Shown piece by piece: positions 34,112-43,073 of a DNA stretch of 64,000 nucleotides. The notes beneath the pieces were generated by a model that saw only the letters and a list, made by a program, of their open reading frames with translations, did no database searches and was not told the DNA's origin. The stretch comes from Actibacterium sp. 188UL27-1 (GTDB lineage Bacteria; Pseudomonadota; Alphaproteobacteria; Rhodobacterales; Rhodobacteraceae): NCBI RefSeq assembly GCF_016901225.1, contig NZ_JAFEUL010000002.1, positions 186,001 through 250,000 of the forward strand, written 5' to 3'. Positions within the stretch are counted from its first letter, which is position 1. The number at the start of each line of letters is the position of its first letter. The position numbers and the translations under genes were made by a program.

Positions 34112-35152
34112 ATGTCCCTCGTGAAAATGACCGCCTCCGCCCTGGCGATCACCACGCTTTCCGCGACCGTTGCTACCGCCCGTGACCAGGTGCAGGTTGC
34201 CGGTTCGTCGACCGTTCTGCCCTATGCTTCGATCGTCGCCGAAGCGTTCGGCGAAAACACCGACTTCCCCACACCCGTCGTTGAATCCGGTGGATCCTCA
34301 GCTGGCCTGAAGCGGTTCTGCGAAGGCGTTGGCGCCACCACCATCGATGTGGCAAATGCGTCGCGCAAGATCCGCGAAAAGGAAGTGAAGGCCTGTGCCG
34401 ATGCCGGCGTGACCGACATCATCGAAGTGCGCATCGGGTATGATGGCATCGTCTTTGCCAGCCAGACAAATGGCCCTGAATTCACAGAGTTTACGGCCGA
34501 GCAGTGGTACAAGGCGCTGGCTGCTGAGCACTTCATCGATGGTGAGCTTGTTGCCAACGCATTCACGACCTGGGACCAGGTCGATGCATCGCTGCCCGCC
34601 GTTGACATCCAGGCTTTCATCCCTGGCACCAAGCACGGCACGCGCGAAGTGTTCGAGGAAAAAGTGATCCTGGCTGGCTGCGAAGAAGGCGGTTTCTACC
34701 AGGCAATGCTCGATTCCGGTGTTGATGAAGACACGGCAGAGAGCAAGTGCATGGCCATCCGTTCGGACGGACGGTCTGTCGACATCGACGGTGACTACAC
34801 AGAGACCCTGGCCCGCATCGACGCCAACAATAACGGTCTTGGCGTGTTCGGTTTGGCATTCTACGAGAACAACACCGACAAGCTGAAGGTCGCCACCATG
34901 GGCGGCATCGCCCCCTCGACTGAGACGATCTCCTCGGGTGAATACCCGGTGTCGCGTCCGCTGTACTTTTACATCAAGAAAGCCCATATCGGTGTGATCC
35001 CCGGCCTGAAAGAGTACGCGCAGTTCTTCGTCTCTGATGAAATTGCCGGCCCCGATGGCCCGCTGTCGGCCTATGGTCTGGTTGCCGATCCCGAGCTGTC
35101 AGCCACCCAAAGCTCCGTTGCCGAAGAACAGACCATGGCGTCTGGTTCCTAA
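34112..35152 (+). CDS. pstS: Phosphate-binding protein PstS
   Basis: A 346-residue periplasmic protein. A signal peptide (LVKMTASALAITTLSATVATARD) is followed by VAGSSTVLPYA, which carries phosphate-binding residues. ESGGSSAGLKRFCEG and GTKHGTREVFEEK form the rest of the anion site. It captures Pi for the PstCAB importer. AGGAG lies 8 nt before the ATG, and a 5'-UTR stem AGATCTC/GAGGTCT (34070-34089) precedes it. A hairpin element separates it from pstC, which lets PstS be made in excess. Expression should be PhoB-dependent. Confidence 0.96.
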   Translation: MSLVKMTASALAITTLSATVATARDQVQVAGSSTVLPYASIVAEAFGENTDFPTPVVESGGSSAGLKRFCEGVGATTIDVANASRKIREKEVKACADAGVTDIIEVRIGYDGIVFASQTNGPEFTEFTAEQWYKALAAEHFIDGELVANAFTTWDQVDASLPAVDIQAFIPGTKHGTREVFEEKVILAGCEEGGFYQAMLDSGVDEDTAESKCMAIRSDGRSVDIDGDYTETLARIDANNNGLGVFGLAFYENNTDKLKVATMGGIAPSTETISSGEYPVSRPLYFYIKKAHIGVIPGLKEYAQFFVSDEIAGPDGPLSAYGLVADPELSATQSSVAEEQTMASGS

Positions 35153-35164
35153 GACGATATCGGT

Positions 35165-35205
35165 AAAGCCGCCTGCATTTTTGCAGGCGGCTTTGCCGCC
35201 TTTTT
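35165..35205 (+). terminator. Mutually exclusive hairpins between pstS and pstC
   Basis: Hairpin 1 (35165-35194) has a perfect 13-bp stem, AAAGCCGCCTGCA / TGCAGGCGGCTTT, with a TTTT loop. Hairpin 2 (35186-35200) is GGCGGC-TTT-GCCGCC followed by TTTTT, a canonical terminator. Both use the same GGCGGC strand, so only one can form at a time. This can produce partial termination and set the PstS:PstCAB ratio. Confidence 0.8.
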
Positions 35206-35275
35206 GACCGTATCAGTGGGGTTCGGTCCAAGTCGCCGCTAGACTGCGCGCGCTAGTCTAAAGGAATACCGGGCC

Positions 35276-36751
35276 ATGCCGGTTCTCTGGATTGTCGTTA
35301 TCATCTTTGCGATTTCGGTTGTTGGTTACTTGATTGGCCGTAAACGCGCCTTATCCATGACCGACGATGGCGCGCGGGGCCTGCACTCCCTTCCTTCATA
35401 CTACGGTTGGAACGTGGTCATGTTCGCGGCTGTGCCGAGCCTTTTGGCATTGGCGGCGTGGCTGCTGGTGGCGCCGTTGGTCATTGATGGGCGTGTCTCG
35501 GCCTTGCTGCCTAACGAGACGATCCCGCAAGTGTCGACGCGTGGGCTTGTTATGGAGGACGTGCGCCGCCTTGCCTCTGGCATTGACGCGGCGATCTCTC
35601 GCGGGGCTTTGACCGAAGACGAGGCCGCCAACATTCGGACCGATTTCACCAATGTGCGCGCGCGATTGGGCGAGGTTGGCGTGGCCCTGGGGTCAGAGCC
35701 GAGCCAGGCCGTGGTGAATGCCGCGCAACGCTATCGGGGTCTATCGGCCGCTTCTGGCATCTGGATGACCGTTGTCGTGCTGTCCCTGAGCGCAGGCGGT
35801 TTCGGCTTAGCATATTCGCTGACCAAGGCGGAATTCCGGGCACGCAATACGGTGGAACGGGGCATTCTGGCGCTGCTCATGCTCGCTTCGACCATAGCGA
35901 TCCTGACCACGCTGGGGATCGTGCTGTCGATGCTGTTCGAAACGACCAACTTCTTCCGGGCCTATTCATGGCAGGAGTTTTTCCTGGGCGCGCGGTGGTC
36001 GCCGGATTTCCGCGGCAATAGCGATCTGGGCATCCTGCCGTTGCTATGGGGCACGCTTTACATCAGCCTTGTGGCATTGATCGTGGCGGTCCCGATCGGA
36101 TTGTTCGCTGCCATCTACATGTCGGAATATGCGGGGCCGCGGCTGCGTTCGGTGGCCAAGCCACTGTTGGAGTTGCTGGCCGGTATCCCGACAATCGTCT
36201 ACGGTCTGTTCGCCCTGATCACGGTGGGGCCGTTGATCCGCGATTGGTTGGCGCAGCCCACGGGCTGGGGCGAAAGCTCCTCAAGCGTGATCACGGCGGG
36301 GTTGGTGATGGGCATCATGCTGATCCCGTTTGTCAGTTCATTGTCCGATGACATCATCAACGCGGTGCCGCAGACGATGCGTGACGGTTCGTTTGGTTTG
36401 GGCGCGACCAAGTCAGAGACGATCCGCCAGGTTGTTGTTCCCGCCGCATTGCCCGGCATTGTCGGAGCCGTGTTGCTGGCCGCATCGCGCGCGATTGGCG
36501 AGACGATGATCGTCGTGATGGGGGCGGGGGCTGCGGCTGCGCAATTCCAGGGGGGGCAGTTCCTCAACCCGCTGGAAGCCATGACTACGGTTACGGTGAA
36601 AATCGTCAGCCAGCTGACCGGTGACACGGATTTCGCCAGCCCCGAAACACTCGTGGCCTTTGCACTGGGTTTGACGCTGTTCGTCATCACCCTGGGTCTG
36701 AATGTTCTGGCGCTGTACATCGTGCGCAAATACCGGGAGCAGTACGAATGA
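35276..36751 (+). CDS. pstC: Phosphate ABC transporter permease PstC (long form)
   Basis: A 491-residue inner-membrane permease. Two N-terminal helices flank an insert of about 120 residues (periplasmic, acidic, with a coiled-coil-like stretch), followed by the six-helix permease core. The core shows WGTLYISLVALIVAVPIGLFAAIYMSEYA, LLAGIPTIVYGLFAL and the EAA-type loop ATKSETIRQVVVPAALPGIV. E. coli PstC is only about 320 residues, and the long form is common in alphaproteobacteria. The stop overlaps the pstA start (ATGA). Confidence 0.94.
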   Translation: MPVLWIVVIIFAISVVGYLIGRKRALSMTDDGARGLHSLPSYYGWNVVMFAAVPSLLALAAWLLVAPLVIDGRVSALLPNETIPQVSTRGLVMEDVRRLASGIDAAISRGALTEDEAANIRTDFTNVRARLGEVGVALGSEPSQAVVNAAQRYRGLSAASGIWMTVVVLSLSAGGFGLAYSLTKAEFRARNTVERGILALLMLASTIAILTTLGIVLSMLFETTNFFRAYSWQEFFLGARWSPDFRGNSDLGILPLLWGTLYISLVALIVAVPIGLFAAIYMSEYAGPRLRSVAKPLLELLAGIPTIVYGLFALITVGPLIRDWLAQPTGWGESSSSVITAGLVMGIMLIPFVSSLSDDIINAVPQTMRDGSFGLGATKSETIRQVVVPAALPGIVGAVLLAASRAIGETMIVVMGAGAAAAQFQGGQFLNPLEAMTTVTVKIVSQLTGDTDFASPETLVAFALGLTLFVITLGLNVLALYIVRKYREQYE

Positions 36752-38091
36752 GCGACGCAACCGCACCCGCCACCGGCCCTGCCGGTGTGCGCGTCAAGAA
36801 GATGTCCCTGCTGGAGCAGGATGACCGCACAAAGCGCCGCAATGCCGCCGAGAAACGGTTCCAGTTTTACGGGCTGACGGCGATCACGGTTGGGGTGCTT
36901 GCGCTGGCAATGCTGCTGATTTCGATCCTGTCGAACGGGTTGTCGGCCTTTAGTCAGTCCTTCGTAACCTTTGAGGTGACTTTGACGCAGGAGCAGATCG
37001 CGGATGCCGAGGCATCGGTGGTCAAGACGTCGAAATATTCCGCAATCATCAAGGATAATTTCCAGACTGCCCTCGCCGCCCAAGGTCTGGCTGATCAAGT
37101 GTCGGTTGATGACGCGATGGGATTGATTTCCAAGGAGGCGGCGGCGCAGTTGCGCAATGTTGCCACCGCACGGATGGGCGATGACGAGGATGTAAGCCGG
37201 TCCTTCACCTTCCTCACCAATGGTCGGATTGATGGTTATTACAAAGGCCGGGTCACGATGGAAACCGCGGCGCGGGATAGCAATATCTCGCCCGAGCAGT
37301 TGCAGCTGGCCGACCAGCTGCGCGAGGCGGGCTTGATCGAAAAGCGGTTCAACTGGGGCTTCATGACCATGCCCGATGCCTCTGGCCAGCGCCCCGAGGC
37401 GGCTGGTCTGGGGGTCGCCATCCTGGGATCCCTTTACATGATGCTCGTAGTGTTGTGTCTGGCCCTGCCTATCGGGGTTGCCGCGTCGATCTACCTGGAG
37501 GAATTCGCGCCCAAGAACTGGCTGACGGATATTATCGAGGTCAATATCTCGAATCTTGCCGCCGTGCCGTCCATCGTGTTCGGCATCCTGGGGCTGGCCA
37601 TTTTCATCAATTTTGCAGGTTTGCCGCAATCTGCGCCGATTGTCGGTGGGCTGGTGTTGACCCTGATGACCCTGCCGACGATCATCATCGCGACCCGGGC
37701 ATCGCTGAAATCGGTGCCGCCATCCATTCGGTCGGCTGCATTGGGGCTGGGCGCTTCAAAGATGCAATCGGTCTTTCACCATGTGCTGCCACTGGCCGCC
37801 CCCGGCATTCTAACTGGGACGATTATCGGATTGGCCCAGGCCCTGGGCGAAACCGCGCCATTGCTGTTGATCGGCATGGTGGCCTTTGTCCGGGAATATC
37901 CGGCAGGTCCGCCTGAAGGGCTGTTTGATCCCGCGTCGGCCTTGCCGGTGCAGGTCTATAACTGGACCCAACGTTCCGACCCTGCGTTTTTCGAACGCGC
38001 CTCGGGAGCGATCATTATCTTGCTTATTTTCCTTCTTTTCATGAATGCGCTGGCCATTTTCCTGCGTCGCCGCTTTGAACGCCGTTGGTAA
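36748..38091 (+). CDS. pstA: Phosphate ABC transporter permease PstA (long form, DUF3333)
   Basis: A 447-residue permease. The first 170 residues contain a helix ([20 protein letters not shown]) and a large soluble insert corresponding to DUF3333. The C-terminal half is the PstA core, with [42 protein letters not shown] and [23 protein letters not shown]. It partners PstC in the membrane and is driven by PstB. The start overlaps the pstC stop. The insert is absent from E. coli PstA and may face the periplasm. Confidence 0.94.
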   Translation: MSDATAPATGPAGVRVKKMSLLEQDDRTKRRNAAEKRFQFYGLTAITVGVLALAMLLISILSNGLSAFSQSFVTFEVTLTQEQIADAEASVVKTSKYSAIIKDNFQTALAAQGLADQVSVDDAMGLISKEAAAQLRNVATARMGDDEDVSRSFTFLTNGRIDGYYKGRVTMETAARDSNISPEQLQLADQLREAGLIEKRFNWGFMTMPDASGQRPEAAGLGVAILGSLYMMLVVLCLALPIGVAASIYLEEFAPKNWLTDIIEVNISNLAAVPSIVFGILGLAIFINFAGLPQSAPIVGGLVLTLMTLPTIIIATRASLKSVPPSIRSAALGLGASKMQSVFHHVLPLAAPGILTGTIIGLAQALGETAPLLLIGMVAFVREYPAGPPEGLFDPASALPVQVYNWTQRSDPAFFERASGAIIILLIFLLFMNALAIFLRRRFERRW

Positions 38092-38104
38092 GGGAGATCT
38101 TACG

Positions 38105-38902
38105 ATGAATGATATGCGACCTGTGGAGAGAATTGTGGATACCGACAAACCCAAGATCGCGGCCCGCGGCTGCCAGGTGTATTATGGCGAGAACCACGCG
38201 ATTAAGGATGTCGACGTCGATATCGAGGACAAGGCGGTCACCGCGTTCATCGGCCCGTCAGGCTGTGGAAAATCCACCTTTCTGCGCTGCTTGAACCGGA
38301 TGAATGATACCATCGATGTGTGCCGCGTCGAAGGCGACATCCGGATCGATGACGAGGATATATATGACCGCAAGGTGGATCCGGTTCAGTTGCGTGCCAA
38401 GGTCGGCATGGTCTTTCAAAAGCCGAACCCGTTCCCGAAGTCGATTTACGACAATGTGGCCTATGGCCCGCGGATCCATGGTTTGGCCAAAGACAAGGCG
38501 GAGCTTGATGAGATTGTCGAACGGTCCCTGCGCCGCGGCGCGATCTGGGACGAGGTCAAGGATCGCCTCACGGCGCCAGGCACGGGTCTCTCGGGCGGTC
38601 AGCAGCAGCGTTTGTGCATTGCCCGCGCCGTGGCAACCGAGCCCGAAGTGCTGTTGATGGATGAGCCCTGCTCTGCCCTTGATCCGATCGCGACAGAGCA
38701 GGTGGAAAACCTGATCGATGAACTGCGTCAGAACTATTCGGTGGTGATCGTGACCCATTCGATGCAGCAGGCGGCGCGGGTCAGCCAGAAGACGGCGTTC
38801 TTTCACTTGGGTAATCTGGTTGAATATGGGGAAACGGGGCAGATTTTTAACAATCCAAAGGACCCGCGTACTGAGTCCTATATCACAGGCCGGATCGGCT
38901 AA
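38105..38902 (+). CDS. pstB: Phosphate ABC transporter ATPase PstB
   Basis: A 265-residue ABC ATPase: Walker [10 protein letters not shown] (residues 50-58), [20 protein letters not shown] (Q-loop region, PstB-typical), signature [14 protein letters not shown] and Walker [14 protein letters not shown]. It drives PstCA and relays transport status to PhoR with PhoU. ATG 38105 follows AAGGGAG; a 20-codon frame extension lies inside pstA. It sits 13 nt after pstA. Confidence 0.97.
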   Translation: MNDMRPVERIVDTDKPKIAARGCQVYYGENHAIKDVDVDIEDKAVTAFIGPSGCGKSTFLRCLNRMNDTIDVCRVEGDIRIDDEDIYDRKVDPVQLRAKVGMVFQKPNPFPKSIYDNVAYGPRIHGLAKDKAELDEIVERSLRRGAIWDEVKDRLTAPGTGLSGGQQQRLCIARAVATEPEVLLMDEPCSALDPIATEQVENLIDELRQNYSVVIVTHSMQQAARVSQKTAFFHLGNLVEYGETGQIFNNPKDPRTESYITGRIG

Positions 38903-38920
38903 CACTGGAGTTCAGTCCAC

Positions 38921-39634
38921 ATGCAAGATCCACACATCTCCGCGGCATTTGACCGGGACCTTGAAGCGATCCAAGCCATGATCATGAAAATGGGGGGCAT
39001 GGTGGAAGCCGCCATCGTCGAGGCCGCCGACAGCCTTGAACGCCGCGATATGGAGATGGCCGGTCGGGTCCGTCTGAACGACAAGGCCATCGATGAGTTG
39101 GAAGAGCAGGTGAATGAGGAAGTCGCCCGTCTTTTGGCCCTGCGCTCCCCCGTCGCCAGCGATCTGCGCACTGTCCTGTCGGTCATGAAGATTTCGGGCA
39201 ATTTGGAACGGGTCGGAGATTACGCCAAGAATATCGCCAAGCGTACAGCGGTGCTGATCGATTTGCCGCAGGTTGATGGCGCGACCTCTGCCATCCGCCG
39301 CATGGCGCGTGCGGTTGAGGCAATGCTGAAAGATGCTCTTGATGCCTATATCCAGCGCGATGCTGATCTGGCCGAGGATGTGCGCAACCGCGACGTCGAG
39401 GTAGATCAGATGTATAATGCGCTTTTCCGGGAGTTTCTGACCCACATGATGGAAGATCCGCGCAACATCACGTCGTGCATGCATTTGCATTTCATCGCCA
39501 AAAATATCGAACGGATGGGGGACCACGTCACCTCGGTCTCGGAACAGGTGATTTACCTGGTGACCGGTGAAGCGCCCGATGATGAACGACCCAAAGGCGA
39601 TAGCACGGCCTATGAAAAGCTTGAGATACAGTAA
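38921..39634 (+). CDS. phoU: Phosphate-signalling regulator PhoU
   Basis: A 237-residue all-helical protein of two three-helix bundles. The PhoU metal-binding motifs are present as E-x-x-x-D patterns: SGNLERVGDYAKNIAKR in the first bundle and AKNIERMGDHVTSVSEQV in the second. It represses PhoR-PhoB signalling when Pi is plentiful. The final A of its TAA is the first base of the phoB ATG, so the two are coupled. Confidence 0.96.
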   Translation: MQDPHISAAFDRDLEAIQAMIMKMGGMVEAAIVEAADSLERRDMEMAGRVRLNDKAIDELEEQVNEEVARLLALRSPVASDLRTVLSVMKISGNLERVGDYAKNIAKRTAVLIDLPQVDGATSAIRRMARAVEAMLKDALDAYIQRDADLAEDVRNRDVEVDQMYNALFREFLTHMMEDPRNITSCMHLHFIAKNIERMGDHVTSVSEQVIYLVTGEAPDDERPKGDSTAYEKLEIQ

Positions 39635-40329
39635 TGGCACCGCCTGCTGAGCAGCCGACGGTCCTGGTCGTCGAAGATGAGCCAGCCCAAAGGGAGGTTC
39701 TGGCCTATAATCTGGAGGCCGAGGGTTTCCGTGTGAGCCGGGCCGAGAATGGCGAGGAAGCGTTGATCCTGGTCGATGAGGATGCGCCTGATATCATCGT
39801 GCTTGATTGGATGTTGCCCCGCGTGTCAGGTATTGAGGTTTGCCGCCGGTTGAAGATGCGCAGCGATACGCGCAGCGTGCCGATCATCATGTTGAGCGCG
39901 CGCAGTGAAGAGGTTGACCGGGTGCGCGGGCTGGAAACCGGCGCCGATGACTATGTCGTAAAACCCTATTCCGTCATTGAATTGATGGCTCGCGTGCGGG
40001 CACAGCTTCGACGGACCCGCCCGGCCAGCGTGGGCAGTCGTTTGGAATTTGACGACATCCTGCTGGATGCGGAAACCCACCGGGTGTTCCGCGCAGGCGA
40101 AGCGCTGAAGCTGGGACCGACCGAATTTCGCCTGCTGAGCACGTTCATGGAAAAACCTGGACGCGTCTGGAGCCGGGAGCAATTGCTGGACCGGGTCTGG
40201 GGACGCGACATCTATGTTGATACCCGCACCGTTGATGTGCATATCGGGCGGCTGCGCAAGGCGCTGTGCCAGCATGGCGGCGAAGACCCCGTGCGCACGG
40301 TCCGTGGAGCGGGTTATGCGCTGGGCTGA
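39634..40329 (+). CDS. phoB: Phosphate response regulator PhoB
   Basis: A 231-residue OmpR/PhoB-family regulator. The receiver domain has the acidic pocket VVEDEPAQ and the phosphorylated Asp58 in IIVLDWMLPR, plus conserved Thr/Ser and Lys (DDYVVKPYS). The C-terminal winged helix has LGPTEFRLLSTFMEKPGRVWSREQLLDRVWG and TVDVHIGRLRKAL. It binds 11-bp-spaced repeats (Pho boxes). Being last in pst-phoU it should be autoinduced. Confidence 0.97.
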   Translation: MAPPAEQPTVLVVEDEPAQREVLAYNLEAEGFRVSRAENGEEALILVDEDAPDIIVLDWMLPRVSGIEVCRRLKMRSDTRSVPIIMLSARSEEVDRVRGLETGADDYVVKPYSVIELMARVRAQLRRTRPASVGSRLEFDDILLDAETHRVFRAGEALKLGPTEFRLLSTFMEKPGRVWSREQLLDRVWGRDIYVDTRTVDVHIGRLRKALCQHGGEDPVRTVRGAGYALG

Positions 40330-40383
40330 GGGGATCCGGGGGACTGAGGATTTTGTGCCTTCGGCGAGGATATTTTCAGACAC

Positions 40384-40854
40384 ATGATGGGGGCAGCTGT
40401 GGCGGTATGCCGGACATTGGGTCGCGAGGATTATTCCGATGCCATCGCACTTTATCGCGATTTGTCGGTTGACGTGCCCGTGGCGGACGGGGCCCTGGGG
40501 GCAGAGATGTTCGGTGCGCTCATCGACCATCCCGGCACATCGGTCCTGGGGGCCGACATCGGCGGGCGCGTCGTTTCGATGGCCACGTTGCATGTGCTGC
40601 CCAACATGACCTATGGCGGCAGGCCCTATGCCCTGGTCGAGAATGTGGTCACCTTGAAGAGCCATCACCGGCAAGGCTTGGGCCGCCAGGTGATGGAGGC
40701 GGTTGCCGCGACCGCCTGGGAACAGAACTGCTATAAGATCATGCTTTTGACCGGGCGGTACAATGTCGCCAAGGGGTTTTACGAGCGGTTGGGTTACACT
40801 GCTGGTGAAAAGCACGGGATGGTTTTGCGCCGGGCACATCCACCGCCGCCATGA
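40384..40854 (+). CDS. GNAT-family N-acetyltransferase
   Basis: A 156-residue acetyl-CoA-dependent acyltransferase. VENVVTLKSHHRQGLGRQVMEAV is the acetyl-CoA pyrophosphate-binding motif (Q/R-x-x-G-x-G/A), followed by YKIMLLTGR and FYERLGY. The acceptor is unknown. Two starts (40384, 40387) are equivalent. It is separated from phoB by about 55 nt and followed closely by the glutamine-synthetase-family gene, so the two may be co-transcribed. Confidence 0.9.
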   Translation: MMGAAVAVCRTLGREDYSDAIALYRDLSVDVPVADGALGAEMFGALIDHPGTSVLGADIGGRVVSMATLHVLPNMTYGGRPYALVENVVTLKSHHRQGLGRQVMEAVAATAWEQNCYKIMLLTGRYNVAKGFYERLGYTAGEKHGMVLRRAHPPPP

Positions 40855-40914
40855 CCCCTTGCCAGTCCCGCGCCGATGCCGATGATCGGGTGGAGTTGCG
40901 AAAGGGGTTTGCAG

Positions 40915-42210
40915 ATGAGTATCGCGCTGCGGGAGCTGCCGGAGGGCACCCATACGGTCGTTCTGGGATTGGGCGATCTGAACGGGATCATGCGGGGCAA
41001 ACGCATTCCGGCGCGCCAGTGGCCCACGGTCTGTGCTGATGGCAATGCCTTTTCGTCGGTCCTGTTCGCGATGGATATGACCTGCGATGTGTGGGACACC
41101 CCCTTTGCCAATTTCGACAATGGCTTTCCCGACTTTCACATGTGGCCCCTGTCACAACCCGCCGCATTGCCATGGGAGCCGGGCGTGGCGCTGTCTTTTG
41201 GTCGGGCCGTGGATGTGGGCCATGATGCCTTGCCGCTTGACCCGCGCCAGGCGCTGGTGCGGCAGGTAGAGCGCGCCGCCCGGATGGATATCGATGTTCA
41301 GGTCGGGACGGAGCTGGAATTTTACCTGCTGGACCCAGCCACCCATCTGCCGCGCGATAGGGGGATTAGTGTCTACGGCCTGGACCGGGCTGCGGAATTG
41401 GAACATGTGCTGGGTCCGATCCGTCGCCAGATCAATGAATTTGGCATTCCCATCGAACAATCGAACCCGGAATATGCGGCGGGTCAGGTCGAAGTGAATA
41501 TCCGATATGATACAGCCCTGCTTGCCGCGGATCGGGTGGTCATGTTTCGGTCCCTGGTCAAGCAACTGGCGGGGTGTCACGGCTACAAGGCCACGTTCAT
41601 GGCCAAGCCATTCCACGATCAATCCGGGAACGGTTTTCATTGTCATTATTCGCTGTGGCGGGATGGGCGAAATCTGTTGGCGGATGGCGGTGCGCTGTCG
41701 GAGATCGGGCGCCATGTGATCGGGGGCTTGCAGCGCCGTATGGCCGAGGCCGCGATCTGTGGCAGCGCCACGGTGAACGGGTACCGCCGCCGGGTGCCTT
41801 ATTCGTTTTGTCCGGTCAACACGGCATGGGGGATCGATAATCGGACGGCTGGGCTGCGCGTGATCGAAGGGCAGGACAAGGCCGTGCGGGTGGAAAAACG
41901 CGATGCAGGCGCGGATTGCAATCCGTATCTGTTGCTCGCCAGCGATATTGCCGCCGCGCTTGACGGGATTGAACAGCGGATGGAGCCGACGGATCCGACC
42001 CCCGACAGCGCGTATAAAAGCGCCAGCGCGGGCCCCATTCCCACGGATCTGGGCGATGCAATCCGCCAGGCAGCGACCTCAGACTGGTTGCGCGCGGTTC
42101 TGGGCGACACGCTGCATACCCTCGTTTTGCAGCAGGCGCGGCGCGAATTGGCTTTTTTCGCAGATCAGGTCACACCGATGGAGCGAGACCGATATCTGGA
42201 CGCCTTTTAG
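40915..42210 (+). CDS. Glutamine synthetase family enzyme (gamma-glutamyl-amine ligase type)
   Basis: A 431-residue GS-type ligase. The catalytic C-terminal half carries GTELEFYLLD, NPEYAAGQVEVN (metal-binding Glu), FHCHYSLW (metal His) and an NRTAGLRV block. The N-terminal beta-grasp is short. Housekeeping GlnA has about 470 residues and an adenylylation-site tail that is absent, so this is more like PuuA or another gamma-glutamyl-amine/ethanolamine ligase. ATG 40915 follows AAAGGGG. It may act with the neighbouring acetyltransferase on an amine. Confidence 0.9.
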   Translation: MSIALRELPEGTHTVVLGLGDLNGIMRGKRIPARQWPTVCADGNAFSSVLFAMDMTCDVWDTPFANFDNGFPDFHMWPLSQPAALPWEPGVALSFGRAVDVGHDALPLDPRQALVRQVERAARMDIDVQVGTELEFYLLDPATHLPRDRGISVYGLDRAAELEHVLGPIRRQINEFGIPIEQSNPEYAAGQVEVNIRYDTALLAADRVVMFRSLVKQLAGCHGYKATFMAKPFHDQSGNGFHCHYSLWRDGRNLLADGGALSEIGRHVIGGLQRRMAEAAICGSATVNGYRRRVPYSFCPVNTAWGIDNRTAGLRVIEGQDKAVRVEKRDAGADCNPYLLLASDIAAALDGIEQRMEPTDPTPDSAYKSASAGPIPTDLGDAIRQAATSDWLRAVLGDTLHTLVLQQARRELAFFADQVTPMERDRYLDAF

Positions 42211-42890
42211 GCCGCGCCGCGCAAGGTATTGGTCAGAAACGGCTTGATGGACTGGCGCAAATCGGACGTGCATACATGATCGGCACTCGTGTAATCATGG
42301 TCCATCGTGTTGGCGCCTGGAAATGCCATGACCTTGGCGCCGAACTGCCGACCGGCCTGGATCCCATCGACATTGTCTTCGATGATCAAACAGTGTTCCG
42401 GTGAGACGTCCAACGTTTTGGCGGCAAACGTGAAACAGGCCGGGTCAGGTTTGCCCTTGTTCACATCCTTGGCCGTGACGACCAGGTCAAACAGGTCTTT
42501 GCCAATCCCATCGGCCAGTGCATCCAGGATCTGGGACACGTTCTGGGGTGACGTCGTTGTCACCAACGCGACCGGTATGCCTTGGGCGCGCGCGTCGGTG
42601 ATGCCGGCCAGAACGCCCATGCGGGGCTGCAGGGTGCTGGCGGCCAGCTCTTCTTGGAAGAATTTGGATTTGGTGGCGTGGATTGCAGCTGTATCTACGT
42701 GCTCTCCCCGCTTTTTGGCGAAGGCGTCGATGCGGTTCTGGCCGCCGGATGTCGATAACATGGTCCGATACGTGTCGCGCCCCCAGATCCATGTCAGACC
42801 ATGGGCAGCAAAGGCTTTGTTGAACGCAGCTCGCTGGATTTCGGACGTCTCAGCGAGTGTTCCAATGGATCCAAAGAAAAGCGCGCGCAT
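42207..42890 (-). CDS. Second HAD-superfamily protein lacking the DxD nucleophile
   Basis: A 227-residue paralogue of the protein at 1446-2126. Motif I reads F6-G7-S8-I9-G10-T11-L12 where active relatives have F-D-V-D-G-T-L, so both catalytic aspartates are gone. The flanking ETSEIQRAAFNKAF block, VTTTS (motif II), KGKPDP (motif III) and IIEDNVDG (motif IV) are intact. ATG 42890 has AAAGGA upstream; a longer frame extends far upstream without protein-like content. The 3' end touches the GS-family gene end, so they converge. It is divergent from the CodA-like deaminase gene. The preserved fold with the lost nucleophile suggests a non-catalytic or binding role. Confidence 0.85.
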   Translation of the reverse strand: MRALFFGSIGTLAETSEIQRAAFNKAFAAHGLTWIWGRDTYRTMLSTSGGQNRIDAFAKKRGEHVDTAAIHATKSKFFQEELAASTLQPRMGVLAGITDARAQGIPVALVTTTSPQNVSQILDALADGIGKDLFDLVVTAKDVNKGKPDPACFTFAAKTLDVSPEHCLIIEDNVDGIQAGRQFGAKVMAFPGANTMDHDYTSADHVCTSDLRQSIKPFLTNTLRGAA

Positions 42891-43073
42891 GGGGTATCCT
42901 TTCAAGGGGCCGCCGATATTTGACGTAACGACGCCGATATGCAGCATGTGACTGATATTGATACGGTCCAAGACTGCCTTTGGTTCCGATACGTTGCCAA
43001 AATATTTGGGATGAATAAGCTGTCGTGACAGCGGTGGCGGGCAGGTCAGCGCCAGGACGTTGAAGGGGATAGT

